Part shown: positions 47,238 through 54,913 of the stretch, piece after piece | How positions within the stretch are numbered: the stretch's first letter is position 1 | How the letters are laid out: every line of letters begins with the position of its first letter | The notes under the pieces: model-generated | What the model was told of the DNA's origin: nothing | Databases searched by the model: none | The model's input: the letters and a program-made list of their open reading frames with translations, nothing else | Translations under genes and position numbers: made by a program | Origin: Idiomarina aminovorans | GTDB taxonomy: Bacteria; Pseudomonadota; Gammaproteobacteria; Enterobacterales; Alteromonadaceae | Length of the DNA: 64,000 nucleotides | Direction of reading: 5' to 3' | NCBI RefSeq assembly: GCF_023155095.1 | Contig: NZ_JAKNDA010000003.1 | Location: forward strand, 124,001-188,000

Positions 47238-48488
47238 TTATTGTTGTAACTGAATACTATCGGCTTGTTGGAAGTCGCGATAGCTAGATGTAATGATTTT
47301 TGTGCCCTCAGACACACCTTCTAAAATTTCAACCCATTGCGGGGTCTGACGTCCCAGACGCACTGGAGTCCGCACAGCGCTAAGCGAGTCTTCGTCAAAC
47401 ACATAAACAAAATGCCCGCCACCTTCCTGTAAAAACGGGCCACGCGGAATCGCCAAGCGTTGCTGTTCATCTTTTTCCAGGTGCAACGTCAGGTTAAACG
47501 ACTGGCCGCGGGTCATCTGAATGTCGTCGGTGAGGTTAAACTCGATTTGAAACTGGCTATTAGTGACCCGACTATCGATACGATCCACCTGTAAAGCCAG
47601 TGTTTTTCCTCCAACCTCAGCGCTGGCAGCCATACCCAATTGAATCCGGTTAAGATAAAACTCGTCAATGCTGGCGACCAACTTGTAGCGTTCAGGTAAA
47701 TCAATCTGACCCAGGCGACTACCAGCTGCGCGCGATTCGCCTTTTTCAACGTTAAATTCACTCAAATAACCGCTAATAGGCGCACGAATCAGTAAGTTAT
47801 TGACATTCTGGCGGGCAAACTCCAGGTTACGGGTCAGCATGCCGACACTGTCTTCAAGCTGGTTTAATTGCAGCTCGCGAATTGTTTCTTCCGTGTTTTG
47901 ACGTTGACGAGCCAGTTCGAGCAGGCCTTGCTGGTAATCCAGTTTTTCACGCAGGCTGGTCAACTCTTCATCTGACACCATCGAGCGGGCGTGTAATTCC
48001 TCGCTTTGAGCAATATGGCGTTTTAGCGTCTGAATTTGATATTTCAGATCCAGAATGTCGCGCTGTAAGTTAAGCCGGTTGGTTTCCATGGTCATCTGGG
48101 TGTTACGCAGAAAGTTCATCTGTTCAGTGACCTGAGCTTCCCGACTAATAAGGTCCAACTGCAAATTGGTATTGCTCAGTTGTACCAAAGGTTCGCCCTT
48201 TTCTACGTAGCTGCCCTGCTGCACAAAACGTTCTTCTACTCGGCCACCATCGGTAAGGTCTAAAAATACGGTTTGCTGTGGTACGGCACTGGCACGCAGG
48301 CTGATACTTTCACGCAATACGCGCGGCTCGACAGTCGCAAGACTAATGTCCTGCATCGTGAGCGTGCTACGTAAACTACTTTCTGACGAATTGAGCTGCC
48401 ACGCGACAACAGCAATCAAAATCAGGATGAAGCCGGTAATGCTAAGCTTCTTAAGGGGGAATCGGTTCTTCTCTAATTGTTTGTCCAT
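47238..48488 (-). CDS. Membrane-fusion (HlyD/RND-type) periplasmic adaptor
   Basis: 416 residues. N-terminal membrane anchor (LSITGFILILIAVVAWQL), a lipoyl-type segment (VEERFVQQGSYVEKGEPLVQLSN), a long coiled coil at about 110-220, the returning lipoyl half (LLIRAPISGYLSEFNVEKGE), then beta-barrel. First gene of the three-gene operon, 12 bases before the ATPase. A sigma-54-like promoter lies 35-50 bases upstream. Confidence 0.92.
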   Translation of the reverse strand: MDKQLEKNRFPLKKLSITGFILILIAVVAWQLNSSESSLRSTLTMQDISLATVEPRVLRESISLRASAVPQQTVFLDLTDGGRVEERFVQQGSYVEKGEPLVQLSNTNLQLDLISREAQVTEQMNFLRNTQMTMETNRLNLQRDILDLKYQIQTLKRHIAQSEELHARSMVSDEELTSLREKLDYQQGLLELARQRQNTEETIRELQLNQLEDSVGMLTRNLEFARQNVNNLLIRAPISGYLSEFNVEKGESRAAGSRLGQIDLPERYKLVASIDEFYLNRIQLGMAASAEVGGKTLALQVDRIDSRVTNSQFQIEFNLTDDIQMTRGQSFNLTLHLEKDEQQRLAIPRGPFLQEGGGHFVYVFDEDSLSAVRTPVRLGRQTPQWVEILEGVSEGTKIITSSYRDFQQADSIQLQQ

Positions 48489-48495
48489 AGCCTAT

Positions 48496-48539
48496 CTCGC
48501 AGTAACATCATGCTGCGAGTTATACTAATTTCGTGCCAA
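48496..48539 (-). promoter_or_regulatory. Sigma-54-like promoter and leader hairpin of exporter operon
   Basis: On the minus strand TTGGCACGAAATTAGT (48539-48524) has a perfect -24 element (TTGGCACG). The -12 is degenerate: GG is followed after ten bases by GT instead of GC. Between it and the ATG lies CTCGCAG/CTGCGAG (48496-48519), a 7-bp hairpin in the leader. The divergent gene is a sigma-54 activator, which fits. Confidence 0.7.
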
Positions 48540-48588
48540 CTAAATAATTAATAAAAATCAATAAGTTATTGTTAACCACTCTTTCCAG

Positions 48589-48629
48589 GTGTCCACTAAT
48601 AGCACACACTAGTGTCCATTCGTGGATAC
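48589..48629. promoter_or_regulatory. Candidate activator binding repeats (GTGTCCA)
   Basis: GTGTCCA occurs at 48589-48595 and 48612-48618, 23 bp apart, and in inverted near-copy TGGATAC at 48623-48629; TGTCCA-TTCG-TGGATA forms an inverted repeat. They lie 50-105 bp upstream of the sigma-54-like promoter, where an NtrC-type activator would bind, and also just before the regulator gene. Confidence 0.5.
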
Positions 48630-48708
48630 CTGCAAATCTTTCTTTGACCCGCTGACCAATTTCCGCTTAGATAGCTCTTTATCAAAAGCGTCAAAGATAA
48701 GGGACTGT

Positions 48709-50094
48709 ATGCCTCGCGTGCTAGTGGTTGACGACAATCAGGATATTCTTACCGCGTGTCGACTGTGTCTAAAACACCACGTTGATGACGTGCTGACTTT
48801 AGCAAACCCAACCGAGTTGATGGGTGTGCTTAAAGTCAACGAGATTGATTTAGTGCTGCTCGACATGAACTTCACCCGCGATTCCAGCAGTGGCGAAGAA
48901 GGTATTTTCTATTTAAAACAAATCATCGCAGCCCACCCTCAGTTACCGGTGATAATGATGACGGCCTACGCCGATGTCAGTCTGGCAGTCAGAGCTATGC
49001 ATCTTGGCGCAAAGGACTTTATTGCCAAACCCTGGGACAACCAGCAGTTAATTACGGCGGTAGACAGTGCAGTTAAGAGTGCGGTAAAGAATGCAGTTAA
49101 AAGCACCGGCTCTCAAACCCTTGTTGATCCATCATCGTCCTCCACTCAGGCCGACGGTGAAACGCCATTGATTGGCGACAGCGAGCCGATGCGTGCCGTT
49201 AAGCAGATGATCGAAAAAGTGGCGGGCAGTGGCGCCAATGTCCTGATTCTGGGAGAAAGTGGAACGGGTAAAGAAGTGGTCGCGCGGCAAATTCATCAAT
49301 TGTCTCAGCGCAGCAAACAGCACTTTGTCAGTGTCGATATGGGTACCCTTCCCGACAACCTGTTTGAGAGTGAGCTGTTTGGCTATAGAAAAGGGGCCTT
49401 TACCGGTGCTGCTCAAGACAGTCCAGGACGCTTGGTGCATGCCAGTCAGGGCACCTTGTTCCTTGATGAGCTGGGTAATTTGCCTTTAGTTCAGCAAGGG
49501 AAGCTGCTCACCGCGCTGCAAAATCGCTCCGTTACTGCATTGGGAGCCACCACGCCAACACCTATTGATATCCGCTTGATCAGTGCAACCAACGAAAACC
49601 TGCATCAACAGGTTGCTGAAGGCTTGTTTCGTCAGGATCTGTTTTATCGCATCAACACCGTAGAGATACAGCTACCACCGCTGCGTGAACGTGGCAGTGA
49701 TATAGACTTACTGCTCGACTGGTATTGCGATCGTTATACCGCACACTACGGTCGCAGTGGGTTGAGCATTAAAGATTCGGATCGCAAATGGCTACGTAGC
49801 TACCAGTGGCCTGGTAATGTGCGTGAATTAGCGCATAGCATTGAACGTGCGGTGGTACTAGCCGATGACCAGTATCTTGAGTTCACTCCCTCAGCGGGAA
49901 GTACAAAAACTAACGCGAATACACCTTCTGCTACCGACGATGCCGAAGCCAATCCATTCCTGCTTGAGTATGTTGAGCGTAAAACCATTCAGCAAGCGCT
50001 GCAGTTCTTCCGGGGTAATATCAGTCATACGGCTAAAGCCCTCGGCCTTACCCGCGGCGCTATGTACCGGCGGATGGAGAAATACGGCTTATGA
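48709..50094 (+). CDS. Sigma-54-dependent response regulator
   Basis: About 461 residues in three domains. Receiver (VLVVDDNQDIL, phospho-acceptor in VLLDMNF, KPW lysine), AAA+ domain with Walker A GESGTGKE, the sigma-54 contact loop GAFTGA and Walker B TLFLDELG, and a Fis-type HTH (NISHTAKALGLTRGAMYRRM). ATG 48709 is preferred over the longer open frame as AAGGGA precedes it and it gives a normal receiver start. Co-translated with the kinase. Likely activates the divergent exporter operon. Confidence 0.95.
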   Translation: MPRVLVVDDNQDILTACRLCLKHHVDDVLTLANPTELMGVLKVNEIDLVLLDMNFTRDSSSGEEGIFYLKQIIAAHPQLPVIMMTAYADVSLAVRAMHLGAKDFIAKPWDNQQLITAVDSAVKSAVKNAVKSTGSQTLVDPSSSSTQADGETPLIGDSEPMRAVKQMIEKVAGSGANVLILGESGTGKEVVARQIHQLSQRSKQHFVSVDMGTLPDNLFESELFGYRKGAFTGAAQDSPGRLVHASQGTLFLDELGNLPLVQQGKLLTALQNRSVTALGATTPTPIDIRLISATNENLHQQVAEGLFRQDLFYRINTVEIQLPPLRERGSDIDLLLDWYCDRYTAHYGRSGLSIKDSDRKWLRSYQWPGNVRELAHSIERAVVLADDQYLEFTPSAGSTKTNANTPSATDDAEANPFLLEYVERKTIQQALQFFRGNISHTAKALGLTRGAMYRRMEKYGL

Positions 50095-51524
50095 AGGCCA
50101 TGATGATGTGGTTGATGACTCTCATCGTTTCCGTTGGCTTGTTAGTCTCGGGAGTCATGGCAAACTGGCAACACTCTAGTCTTTATAACTCAATGGCCGA
50201 GCCAAACCCAATATTTGACCGTTGGTTACTGCCGGGCTCTGCTCTACTGACGTTATTTGGCATTATTGCGCTGACATCAATAGTGATGATTCGACGCCAA
50301 TTTACAACACAGCATATCCAGATAGCACAAGTGCTAAAGTCATTAATTAACCGGGATACCAGTCTAAGCTATGCCAGTGCGCCAAACATTCAGCCTTTAC
50401 TAACAGAAGTACAAGATGAAATTGCCCGCAGCCGGGATGCTGCAGAAATTCAGGCCAACTACCTGAAAGTCCTAATTGCACAACTGGATATTGCGGTACT
50501 CGAAGTCACTGACGAAGGCCACATTGACCAATCCAATCCAGCAGCGGAACGTTTACTCAGGTTAAGCTTTATTCATGCCTGGCAAGAAACACTTGCCGGA
50601 AATAGCAGCCCCACAACGGAAAACGCAGTGTCAACGTCAGGTCCCCACCACGATACTGAGCAAACACACAATCAGCGTAATATCGATAACATGCGTAAGC
50701 TTCTGCAGCAGCATAAAGCAAGCAGCCGTGGCGAGCTCACCTGGCACTACCCCAACCACAAAGAAACCTTTATCTACACTCTTATTCAGAGTTTTAATCA
50801 AGGTAAGCAACGCACCCTACTGACCTTGCAAAGCATTGAAAAGCAGTTGGTTGCGCACGAGGTTAAAGCCCACCAGCAATTGGTCAAAGTGCTCACTCAT
50901 GAAATTGCAAACTCCATTGCCCCCATGGTGTCACTGACCCAAAGCGCAGAATCCATCAGTACAGGCATGCTCAACAAGGGTGTCGAAGGCAGTGAAGACC
51001 TGGTAGAAGCGCTGGCCACCGTAAGTCGGCGCGGCCAGCATCTGACACAATTTATTCAGTCGTTTAAAGCCCTCAGTACCCCCGTTAAAGCCCGACTCGA
51101 GGCAAATTTTTTACAAACTCAAGTTGAAGAGGTGTTGCTGTTAATGCAAGAGGAATGCGCCGGCGTTGAAGTCAGCATTGATATCTCCCCAACATTTGAG
51201 GTGATGACGGACCCGGGACTGTTCGAGCAAGTACTGATAAACCTGATTAAGAACGCGTGCGAAGCCACCTTGGGTCAGGATAATCGGCAAATCCGGTTAG
51301 TTGCACAACACATCGGGCAGGTCTCCTGTCTTGATATCATCGATAACGGATCAGGCATCAGCGAACAAGCCGCCGCCAGCATCTTCGTGCCTTTTTTCAC
51401 CACCAAGTCAAACGGTACCGGCATCGGCCTGCCCCTCGCCCGCGCGTTGATGCTCTCGCAGGGTGGTAACCTGTTACTGCTCAATGAAAGCAAACAGGGG
51501 CACTTTCGGTGCGTATTTGGGTAG
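50091..51524 (+). CDS. Membrane sensor histidine kinase
   Basis: 477 residues. Two membrane spans (near 6-24 and 45-65) enclose a short periplasmic loop of about 25 residues, so sensing is probably in the membrane or cytoplasm. A PAS-like segment follows (LDIAVLEVTDEGHIDQSNPAAERLL). H box VKVLTHEIANSIAPM, N box LINLIKNACEA, G1 DNGSGI and G2 GTGIGLPLAR are complete. ATGA overlap with the regulator gene. Confidence 0.95.
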   Translation: MKAMMMWLMTLIVSVGLLVSGVMANWQHSSLYNSMAEPNPIFDRWLLPGSALLTLFGIIALTSIVMIRRQFTTQHIQIAQVLKSLINRDTSLSYASAPNIQPLLTEVQDEIARSRDAAEIQANYLKVLIAQLDIAVLEVTDEGHIDQSNPAAERLLRLSFIHAWQETLAGNSSPTTENAVSTSGPHHDTEQTHNQRNIDNMRKLLQQHKASSRGELTWHYPNHKETFIYTLIQSFNQGKQRTLLTLQSIEKQLVAHEVKAHQQLVKVLTHEIANSIAPMVSLTQSAESISTGMLNKGVEGSEDLVEALATVSRRGQHLTQFIQSFKALSTPVKARLEANFLQTQVEEVLLLMQEECAGVEVSIDISPTFEVMTDPGLFEQVLINLIKNACEATLGQDNRQIRLVAQHIGQVSCLDIIDNGSGISEQAAASIFVPFFTTKSNGTGIGLPLARALMLSQGGNLLLLNESKQGHFRCVFG

Positions 51525-51554
51525 ATTCACTCGCCCAGCGAATAGAAATCGTCT

Positions 51555-52115
51555 TCATTTTGGGTGCGCCCGCGTCATCAGATGACCTTCTGGATCACCC
51601 ATTATGTCGGAATCCACCGGAATAATAACCGCCCCGGCCGAATTCAGCATGGCATTCAACTGCCGGATATGACGATGTATTTTCTGCTGGGGCGGGTTTT
51701 CCTCGGTAATGTTGCGCTGCACGGATAGAAAGTAGTCAACATCTTCATCTTTCAGGCGCATACGGGTAATTCTCCACTCCACCTGGTAAGAAGTGCCATC
51801 CTTCCGATAATTCCAGGTGCAACCTTCAAACGAATCGCCGGCGCGCAAGTTCATCACCAGGCGATCCAGAACCCCACGGTCGGTGTCTGGTCCTTGCAAA
51901 ATACGGGGCGAGGCGCCCAGCAGCTCTTCACGCGTGTAGACGGTCATGCTCAGCATCGCAGCGTTAGCATGAACTATAGTCGGCCCTGGTGGCTCAAGCT
52001 CGACGGTGGTGATAAACACTGCATAATCGGGCTGGTCTATGGCTGTCTTTAGAACTTAAGGCTTGCTGCTGGACTTCATTTGTTTAGTGTCTCCCAGATG
52101 GTAATTACCACTCAT
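51555..52115 (-). pseudogene. PAS-domain protein with an in-frame ochre codon
   Basis: From ATG 52115 the frame codes 19 residues, meets TAA at 52058-52056, and then continues open for 167 codons. The part after the stop starts VLKTAIDQPDYAVFITTVE, exactly where a PAS domain should start, so the stop is inside the original gene. The PAS core has YTREELLGASPRILQGPDTD, YRKDGTSYQVEW and a C-terminal VQRNITEE. It resembles LOV-type PAS but lacks the flavin-binding Cys. GTG 52019 could restart translation but would cut the first helix. No output domain follows. Confidence 0.75.
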
Positions 52116-52187
52116 GCGGCAATAGGTATTACATTAAATATTTTGCATTTTCAGTAAACTTTTTCGCTCGCCTTTAGAGTATAGCTC

Positions 52188-52580
52188 TTGAGTACGTTTA
52201 TGCACGGCCTTCGGAATTGCTGCGGTCACGACTCCACAGAGGCCGATTTTCTCGATCATACCCTGGGCAATCGCACAGTTGTTATTGGCGACCGGATACT
52301 CACGGAAGTACTTCAGGGGTTTCGACATGAAAAAGACTACAGAATTGCCAAGAGTATTCTGGAGGAGTTTACCGTATTTGAGCTTCTCGGAAAGAAAATG
52401 GCTATAAAGAGCGCGGACAATTTCCGAAAGCTGCTCAAGAAAGGAATTACTATCTGGAAGACCGCCGACGTTATCATTGCATCGTACTGTATTGAGCATA
52501 ACCTTCCTTTGCTTCTCTCAGATAAGGGCTTCCAACCCTTCGTGGAGCATCTGGGTCTGCGAAACGCAGTATACACATAA
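52188..52580 (+). pseudogene. VapC-type PIN toxin lacking its N-terminus
   Basis: From about 52233 the frame encodes a recognisable PIN ribonuclease: EADFLDHTLGNRTVVIGDRI, LTEVLQGFRHEKDYR (Glu), KTADVIIASYC (Asp) and LLLSDKGFQPFVEHLGLRNA (Asp). The first about 15 residues, which should carry the VDTSVWID-type catalytic Asp, are replaced by unrelated sequence (FMHGLRNCCGHDS), and the only starts are TTG 52188 or ATG 52200. No vapB antitoxin is upstream. It is a truncated, presumably dead toxin. Confidence 0.75.
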
Positions 52581-52640
52581 ACACAATGACTTTCCCGCGT
52601 TGATAATAACCCGGCGCCACGTTGCATGGCCTGGTTATGT
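52575..52640. other. Possible degenerate attC between converging remnants
   Basis: The ends ACATAAAC (plus) and GTTATGT are imperfect inverted copies; the vapC stop lies in one and the parE-remnant stop in the other, as cassette stops often do. A partial internal palindrome (CGCGTTG/AACCCGG) is present. Fits are much poorer than for the site at 52984. Confidence 0.35.
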
Positions 52641-52715
52641 TTCGGTATCCGGTAATTCGAGTTGCCTCTCACTACGCCAGACTCGAATGAGCACAACCTC
52701 TGTTGTCTGCCTAAG
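52635..52715 (-). pseudogene. C-terminal scrap of a RelE/ParE-type toxin
   Basis: The frame immediately after the antitoxin gene reads EVVLIRVWRSERQLELPDTET then stop. This looks like the last strand and tail of a RelE/ParE toxin (V-L-I-R-V-W pattern), but the preceding 60-70 residues are absent. It begins inside the antitoxin stop codon region, so the toxin body has been deleted. Confidence 0.5.
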
Positions 52716-52920
52716 GTATACCCAACGTTGCCTTGGCGTCCTCCAGCGATACGGTATTGCCCTCACGAACATCCATAAGCCCCTGAACAACAGCTATGCC
52801 GCGACCACGACTAGTAAGCAGGAGTGGACGATGCGTAGCCTGCGCTCGACCAACCATCTTTCCGGGGTTAATCTTCAGGTCTGATAGAGGAATGACATCC
52901 TCAGAAAATTTCACTTGCAT
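52711..52920 (-). CDS. Phd/YefM-like antitoxin, probably internally shortened
   Basis: 69 residues. VKFSEDVIPLSDLKINPGKMV and RPLLLTSRGRGIAVVQ are the DNA-binding Phd fold; GLMDVREGNTVSLEDAKATLGIP is the toxin-binding tail. In relatives as I remember them about 20 residues (an acidic, EERAFMRA-like helix) separate these parts, so an in-frame deletion is likely. Its toxin is reduced to a scrap. It may still bind the palindrome upstream. Confidence 0.65.
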   Translation of the reverse strand: MQVKFSEDVIPLSDLKINPGKMVGRAQATHRPLLLTSRGRGIAVVQGLMDVREGNTVSLEDAKATLGIP

Positions 52921-52944
52921 AGTATTTACCCGATCAACGATTTA

Positions 52945-52981
52945 GTGCTATTAATAGCACCCGTTAACAGTTGCTATTAAG
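52945..52981 (-). promoter_or_regulatory. Palindromic operator of the Phd-like antitoxin
   Basis: GTGCTATTAATAGCAC (52945-52960) is a perfect 16-bp palindrome 25 bp before the antitoxin ATG. A half-site, TTGCTATTAAG, follows at 52971-52981. Antitoxins of this class autoregulate through such palindromes. Confidence 0.65.
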
Positions 52982-52983
52982 AA

Positions 52984-53061
52984 ACCTAACGCAGAGCTTT
53001 GCGGCAATTTTGGAGCCGCGTAGCGGTGGAAAGATTGTCCGGCAACAGCGGCTGGTTATGC
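52984..53061 (-). other. Integron attC recombination site
   Basis: Read on the minus strand: R'' GCATAAC, 5-base spacer, L'' GCTGTTGC, a central imperfect palindrome (CAATCTTT opposite AAAATTG, and CCGC-TAC-GCGG at the tip), L' GCAAAGC, 5-base spacer, R' GTTAGGT (perfect GTTRRRY core). L'' has one extra G against L', and two more unpaired bases fall on the same arm, as expected for extrahelical bases that set strand choice. 78 bp. The yoeB stop is one base away. No integrase gene is in the window. Confidence 0.9.
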
Positions 53062-53062
53062 A

Positions 53063-53326
53063 TTATTCGTAGTGACTCCAGAACCTGAGAACTTTCACTA
53101 CCTGCTCGTTGCCGAGCACTTGGTAAACCAGACGATGCTGAATATTGATGCGGCGTGAATAAGCCCCCGCAAGGTCACCAATGAGCTTCTCAAACGGAGG
53201 CGGCTTGCGGTATGGATCTTCCCTTATCAGCGCTAACAATTCCTGGGCTTTTGGTTTGAGGCCGCTGGAAGCCAACTTCTTTGCATCTTTCTGGGCCTGC
53301 TTAGTGTAAACCAACTTCCATGTCAC
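53063..53326 (-). CDS. yoeB: YoeB-type mRNA interferase toxin
   Basis: 87 residues, Txe/YoeB family. WKLVYTKQAQKDAKKL, PFEKLIGDLAGAYSRRINIQHRLVYQV and the terminal FWSHYE keep the catalytic Glu, Arg and His-Tyr. Overlaps yefM by four bases. Its stop codon is one base from the attC, typical for a gene cassette. Appears intact. Confidence 0.95.
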   Translation of the reverse strand: MTWKLVYTKQAQKDAKKLASSGLKPKAQELLALIREDPYRKPPPFEKLIGDLAGAYSRRINIQHRLVYQVLGNEQVVKVLRFWSHYE

Positions 53327-53565
53327 CAGTTCAACTCCTCATCGCATTCATCCACGGGGGTATCCATCCCTTCACGAATAGACGCCCGCATACCGGGTAC
53401 GGAGAGCAGGTAAAGCGTTTCCTGAATTGCAGACCAGTCTTCCTCGGAGACCAAGACGGCTCTGTTCCGCTTACCCATGATGACGATTGGTTGGTGGGAC
53501 TCGGCAGTCTCGTCAATCAACCGATAAAGGTTGCTGCGTGCCTCAGTTGCTGTGATTCCGGTCAT
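53323..53565 (-). CDS. yefM: YefM-type antitoxin
   Basis: 80 residues, Phd/YefM fold: ITATEARSNLYRLIDETAESHQPIVIMGKRNRAVLVSEEDWSAI is split into the DNA-binding half and start of the linker; the C-terminal acidic tail (TPVDECDEELNW) wraps the toxin in homologs. Precedes yoeB with translational overlap. Its promoter carries GTAC repeats. Confidence 0.95.
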   Translation of the reverse strand: MTGITATEARSNLYRLIDETAESHQPIVIMGKRNRAVLVSEEDWSAIQETLYLLSVPGMRASIREGMDTPVDECDEELNW

Positions 53566-53597
53566 GACGCACCTCTTGCGTGTTTAACTTTTAATCA

Positions 53598-53625
53598 AGT
53601 GTACGCCTATGAGTACGTACGTCAA
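53598..53625 (-). promoter_or_regulatory. yefM-yoeB promoter with GTAC repeats
   Basis: Minus-strand TTGACG (53625-53620) and TACACT (53603-53598) are 16 bases apart. GTACGTAC lies in the spacer and TGTAC overlaps the -10, comparable to the TGTACA-cored operator of E. coli YefM. A cassette promoter of its own is common for toxin-antitoxin cassettes. Confidence 0.6.
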
Positions 53626-53743
53626 CACGAACGCCCTGCATAAGCTTTTAATATTGCGCATGCGCACTTTGTCATTCATGAAGTTGCTGCCTTTTTCTTC
53701 GCAACCCATTAATAAATAATTTATTTTTCTCGAAAAGTCCCTA

Positions 53744-54627
53744 GGGCGTGTTGATCTTTCGTGATTAGTTTTTGAGCGGCATGGTAAAGAGTTATAATTT
53801 GTTTCGCCAAAAATAAACTAACAACTCAATACCATGCCGAGACTAATGCTAACTGATAAGCGGTGGAAAAAGCTACTTCAAGTAATGAAGAGCACAGGCC
53901 GCATTTACAATAAACCAGAACACAGAATGACGTTTGAAGGGATATTATTCCGGCTGAGAACCGGAATTCCGTGGCGTGACTTGCCATCGGAATTTGGTGA
54001 TTGGAGCGCGGTTTATCGCCGGTTCAATTTGTGGTCGAAGAAAGGTTTATTAAATATGTTATTCAATGAGTTAGCAAAACTATCTGATTACGATTGGGTC
54101 TTTGCTGACGGCTCTATTGTTAAAGCTCATCAGCATAGTACCGGAGCGGCTACCGTGGATAATGAGTGCATTGGAAAGAGCCGAGGTGGTAACTCTACAA
54201 AAATTCATTTAGCCGTGGATAGTGGCGGCCTTCCTATTTATTTTGAACTATCAGAAGGCCAGAGAAATGACATAGCTCGGGCTCAAAGTCTGGTAGACCA
54301 TTTGAGGGAAGTAAACATTTTCGTAGGCGACAAAGGATACGATAGTGACGCATTGAGGAAATATGTTGAAGTCAAAGGAGGGACTTCAGTCATACCCAAA
54401 CGTAATTATGGCCAGGATATAGACAAAGACAGTGTCGATTGGTGCCTATATAAATATAGGCATTTAGTTGAAAATGCGTTCGCACGAATAAAACATTATC
54501 GTTCAATATCAACCAGGTATGAAAAGTTAGCGAGAAATTATGCCAGTATGGTGTCACTGGCATTTTCATTGATGTGGCTACCGATGTATTGCTGAACAAA
54601 ATATGTACAGGAAAGATCAACACGCCC
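53744..54627 (+). mobile_element. Complete IS5-family insertion sequence
   Basis: 884 bp bounded by perfect inverted repeats: GGGCGTGTTGATCTTTC at the left and GAAAGATCAACACGCCC at the right (54611-54627). TA flanks both sides (53742-53743 and 54628-54629), a probable 2-bp target duplication as in the IS427 subgroup. One intact transposase gene fills it. Perfect ends and an open frame suggest recent arrival. Confidence 0.93.
53834..54595 (+). CDS. IS5-family transposase
   Basis: 253 residues, a single uninterrupted frame. N-terminal RIYNKPEHRMTFEGILFRLRTGIPWRDLP is the DUF4096-type domain. DDE residues are in VFADGSIVKAH, FVGDKGYDSD and VENAFARIKHYR. Appears functional. Confidence 0.95.
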   Translation: MPRLMLTDKRWKKLLQVMKSTGRIYNKPEHRMTFEGILFRLRTGIPWRDLPSEFGDWSAVYRRFNLWSKKGLLNMLFNELAKLSDYDWVFADGSIVKAHQHSTGAATVDNECIGKSRGGNSTKIHLAVDSGGLPIYFELSEGQRNDIARAQSLVDHLREVNIFVGDKGYDSDALRKYVEVKGGTSVIPKRNYGQDIDKDSVDWCLYKYRHLVENAFARIKHYRSISTRYEKLARNYASMVSLAFSLMWLPMYC

Positions 54628-54913
54628 TAAAAACAGAAAAACAATTCGAGCATGCTCATTAGCGTTCTAAGAAGTGCGCAATATCCAACTTTGATTATCT
54701 ATTATGTCATTGACATTAAACGAGTTAAGCACGCAGTACAACAACAAACTATGCCATATTGCTGAGCTAAAAGTACTCATATCATCAGCAATTATTCAGT
54801 AGCGCCAGCGCTATATACGGTCTCCTAACTTCAGTTTTCCGCACCTCTCCGAGCCATTTACTTGCCAGCATATATCCACAAACTGTGCTTCACTGCTCAA
54901 TAATCGGCGCAAT

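Noticed and set aside
51544-51601. Active blue-light LOV sensor
   Set aside because: The PAS domain resembles LOV around GASPRILQGPDTD, but the flavin-adduct Cys position is Pro and the gene has an early stop.
53566-53742. A second attC upstream of yefM ending at GTTAAAC
   Set aside because: A GTTRRRY core exists, but no partner boxes with matching L arms could be found within 130 bp.
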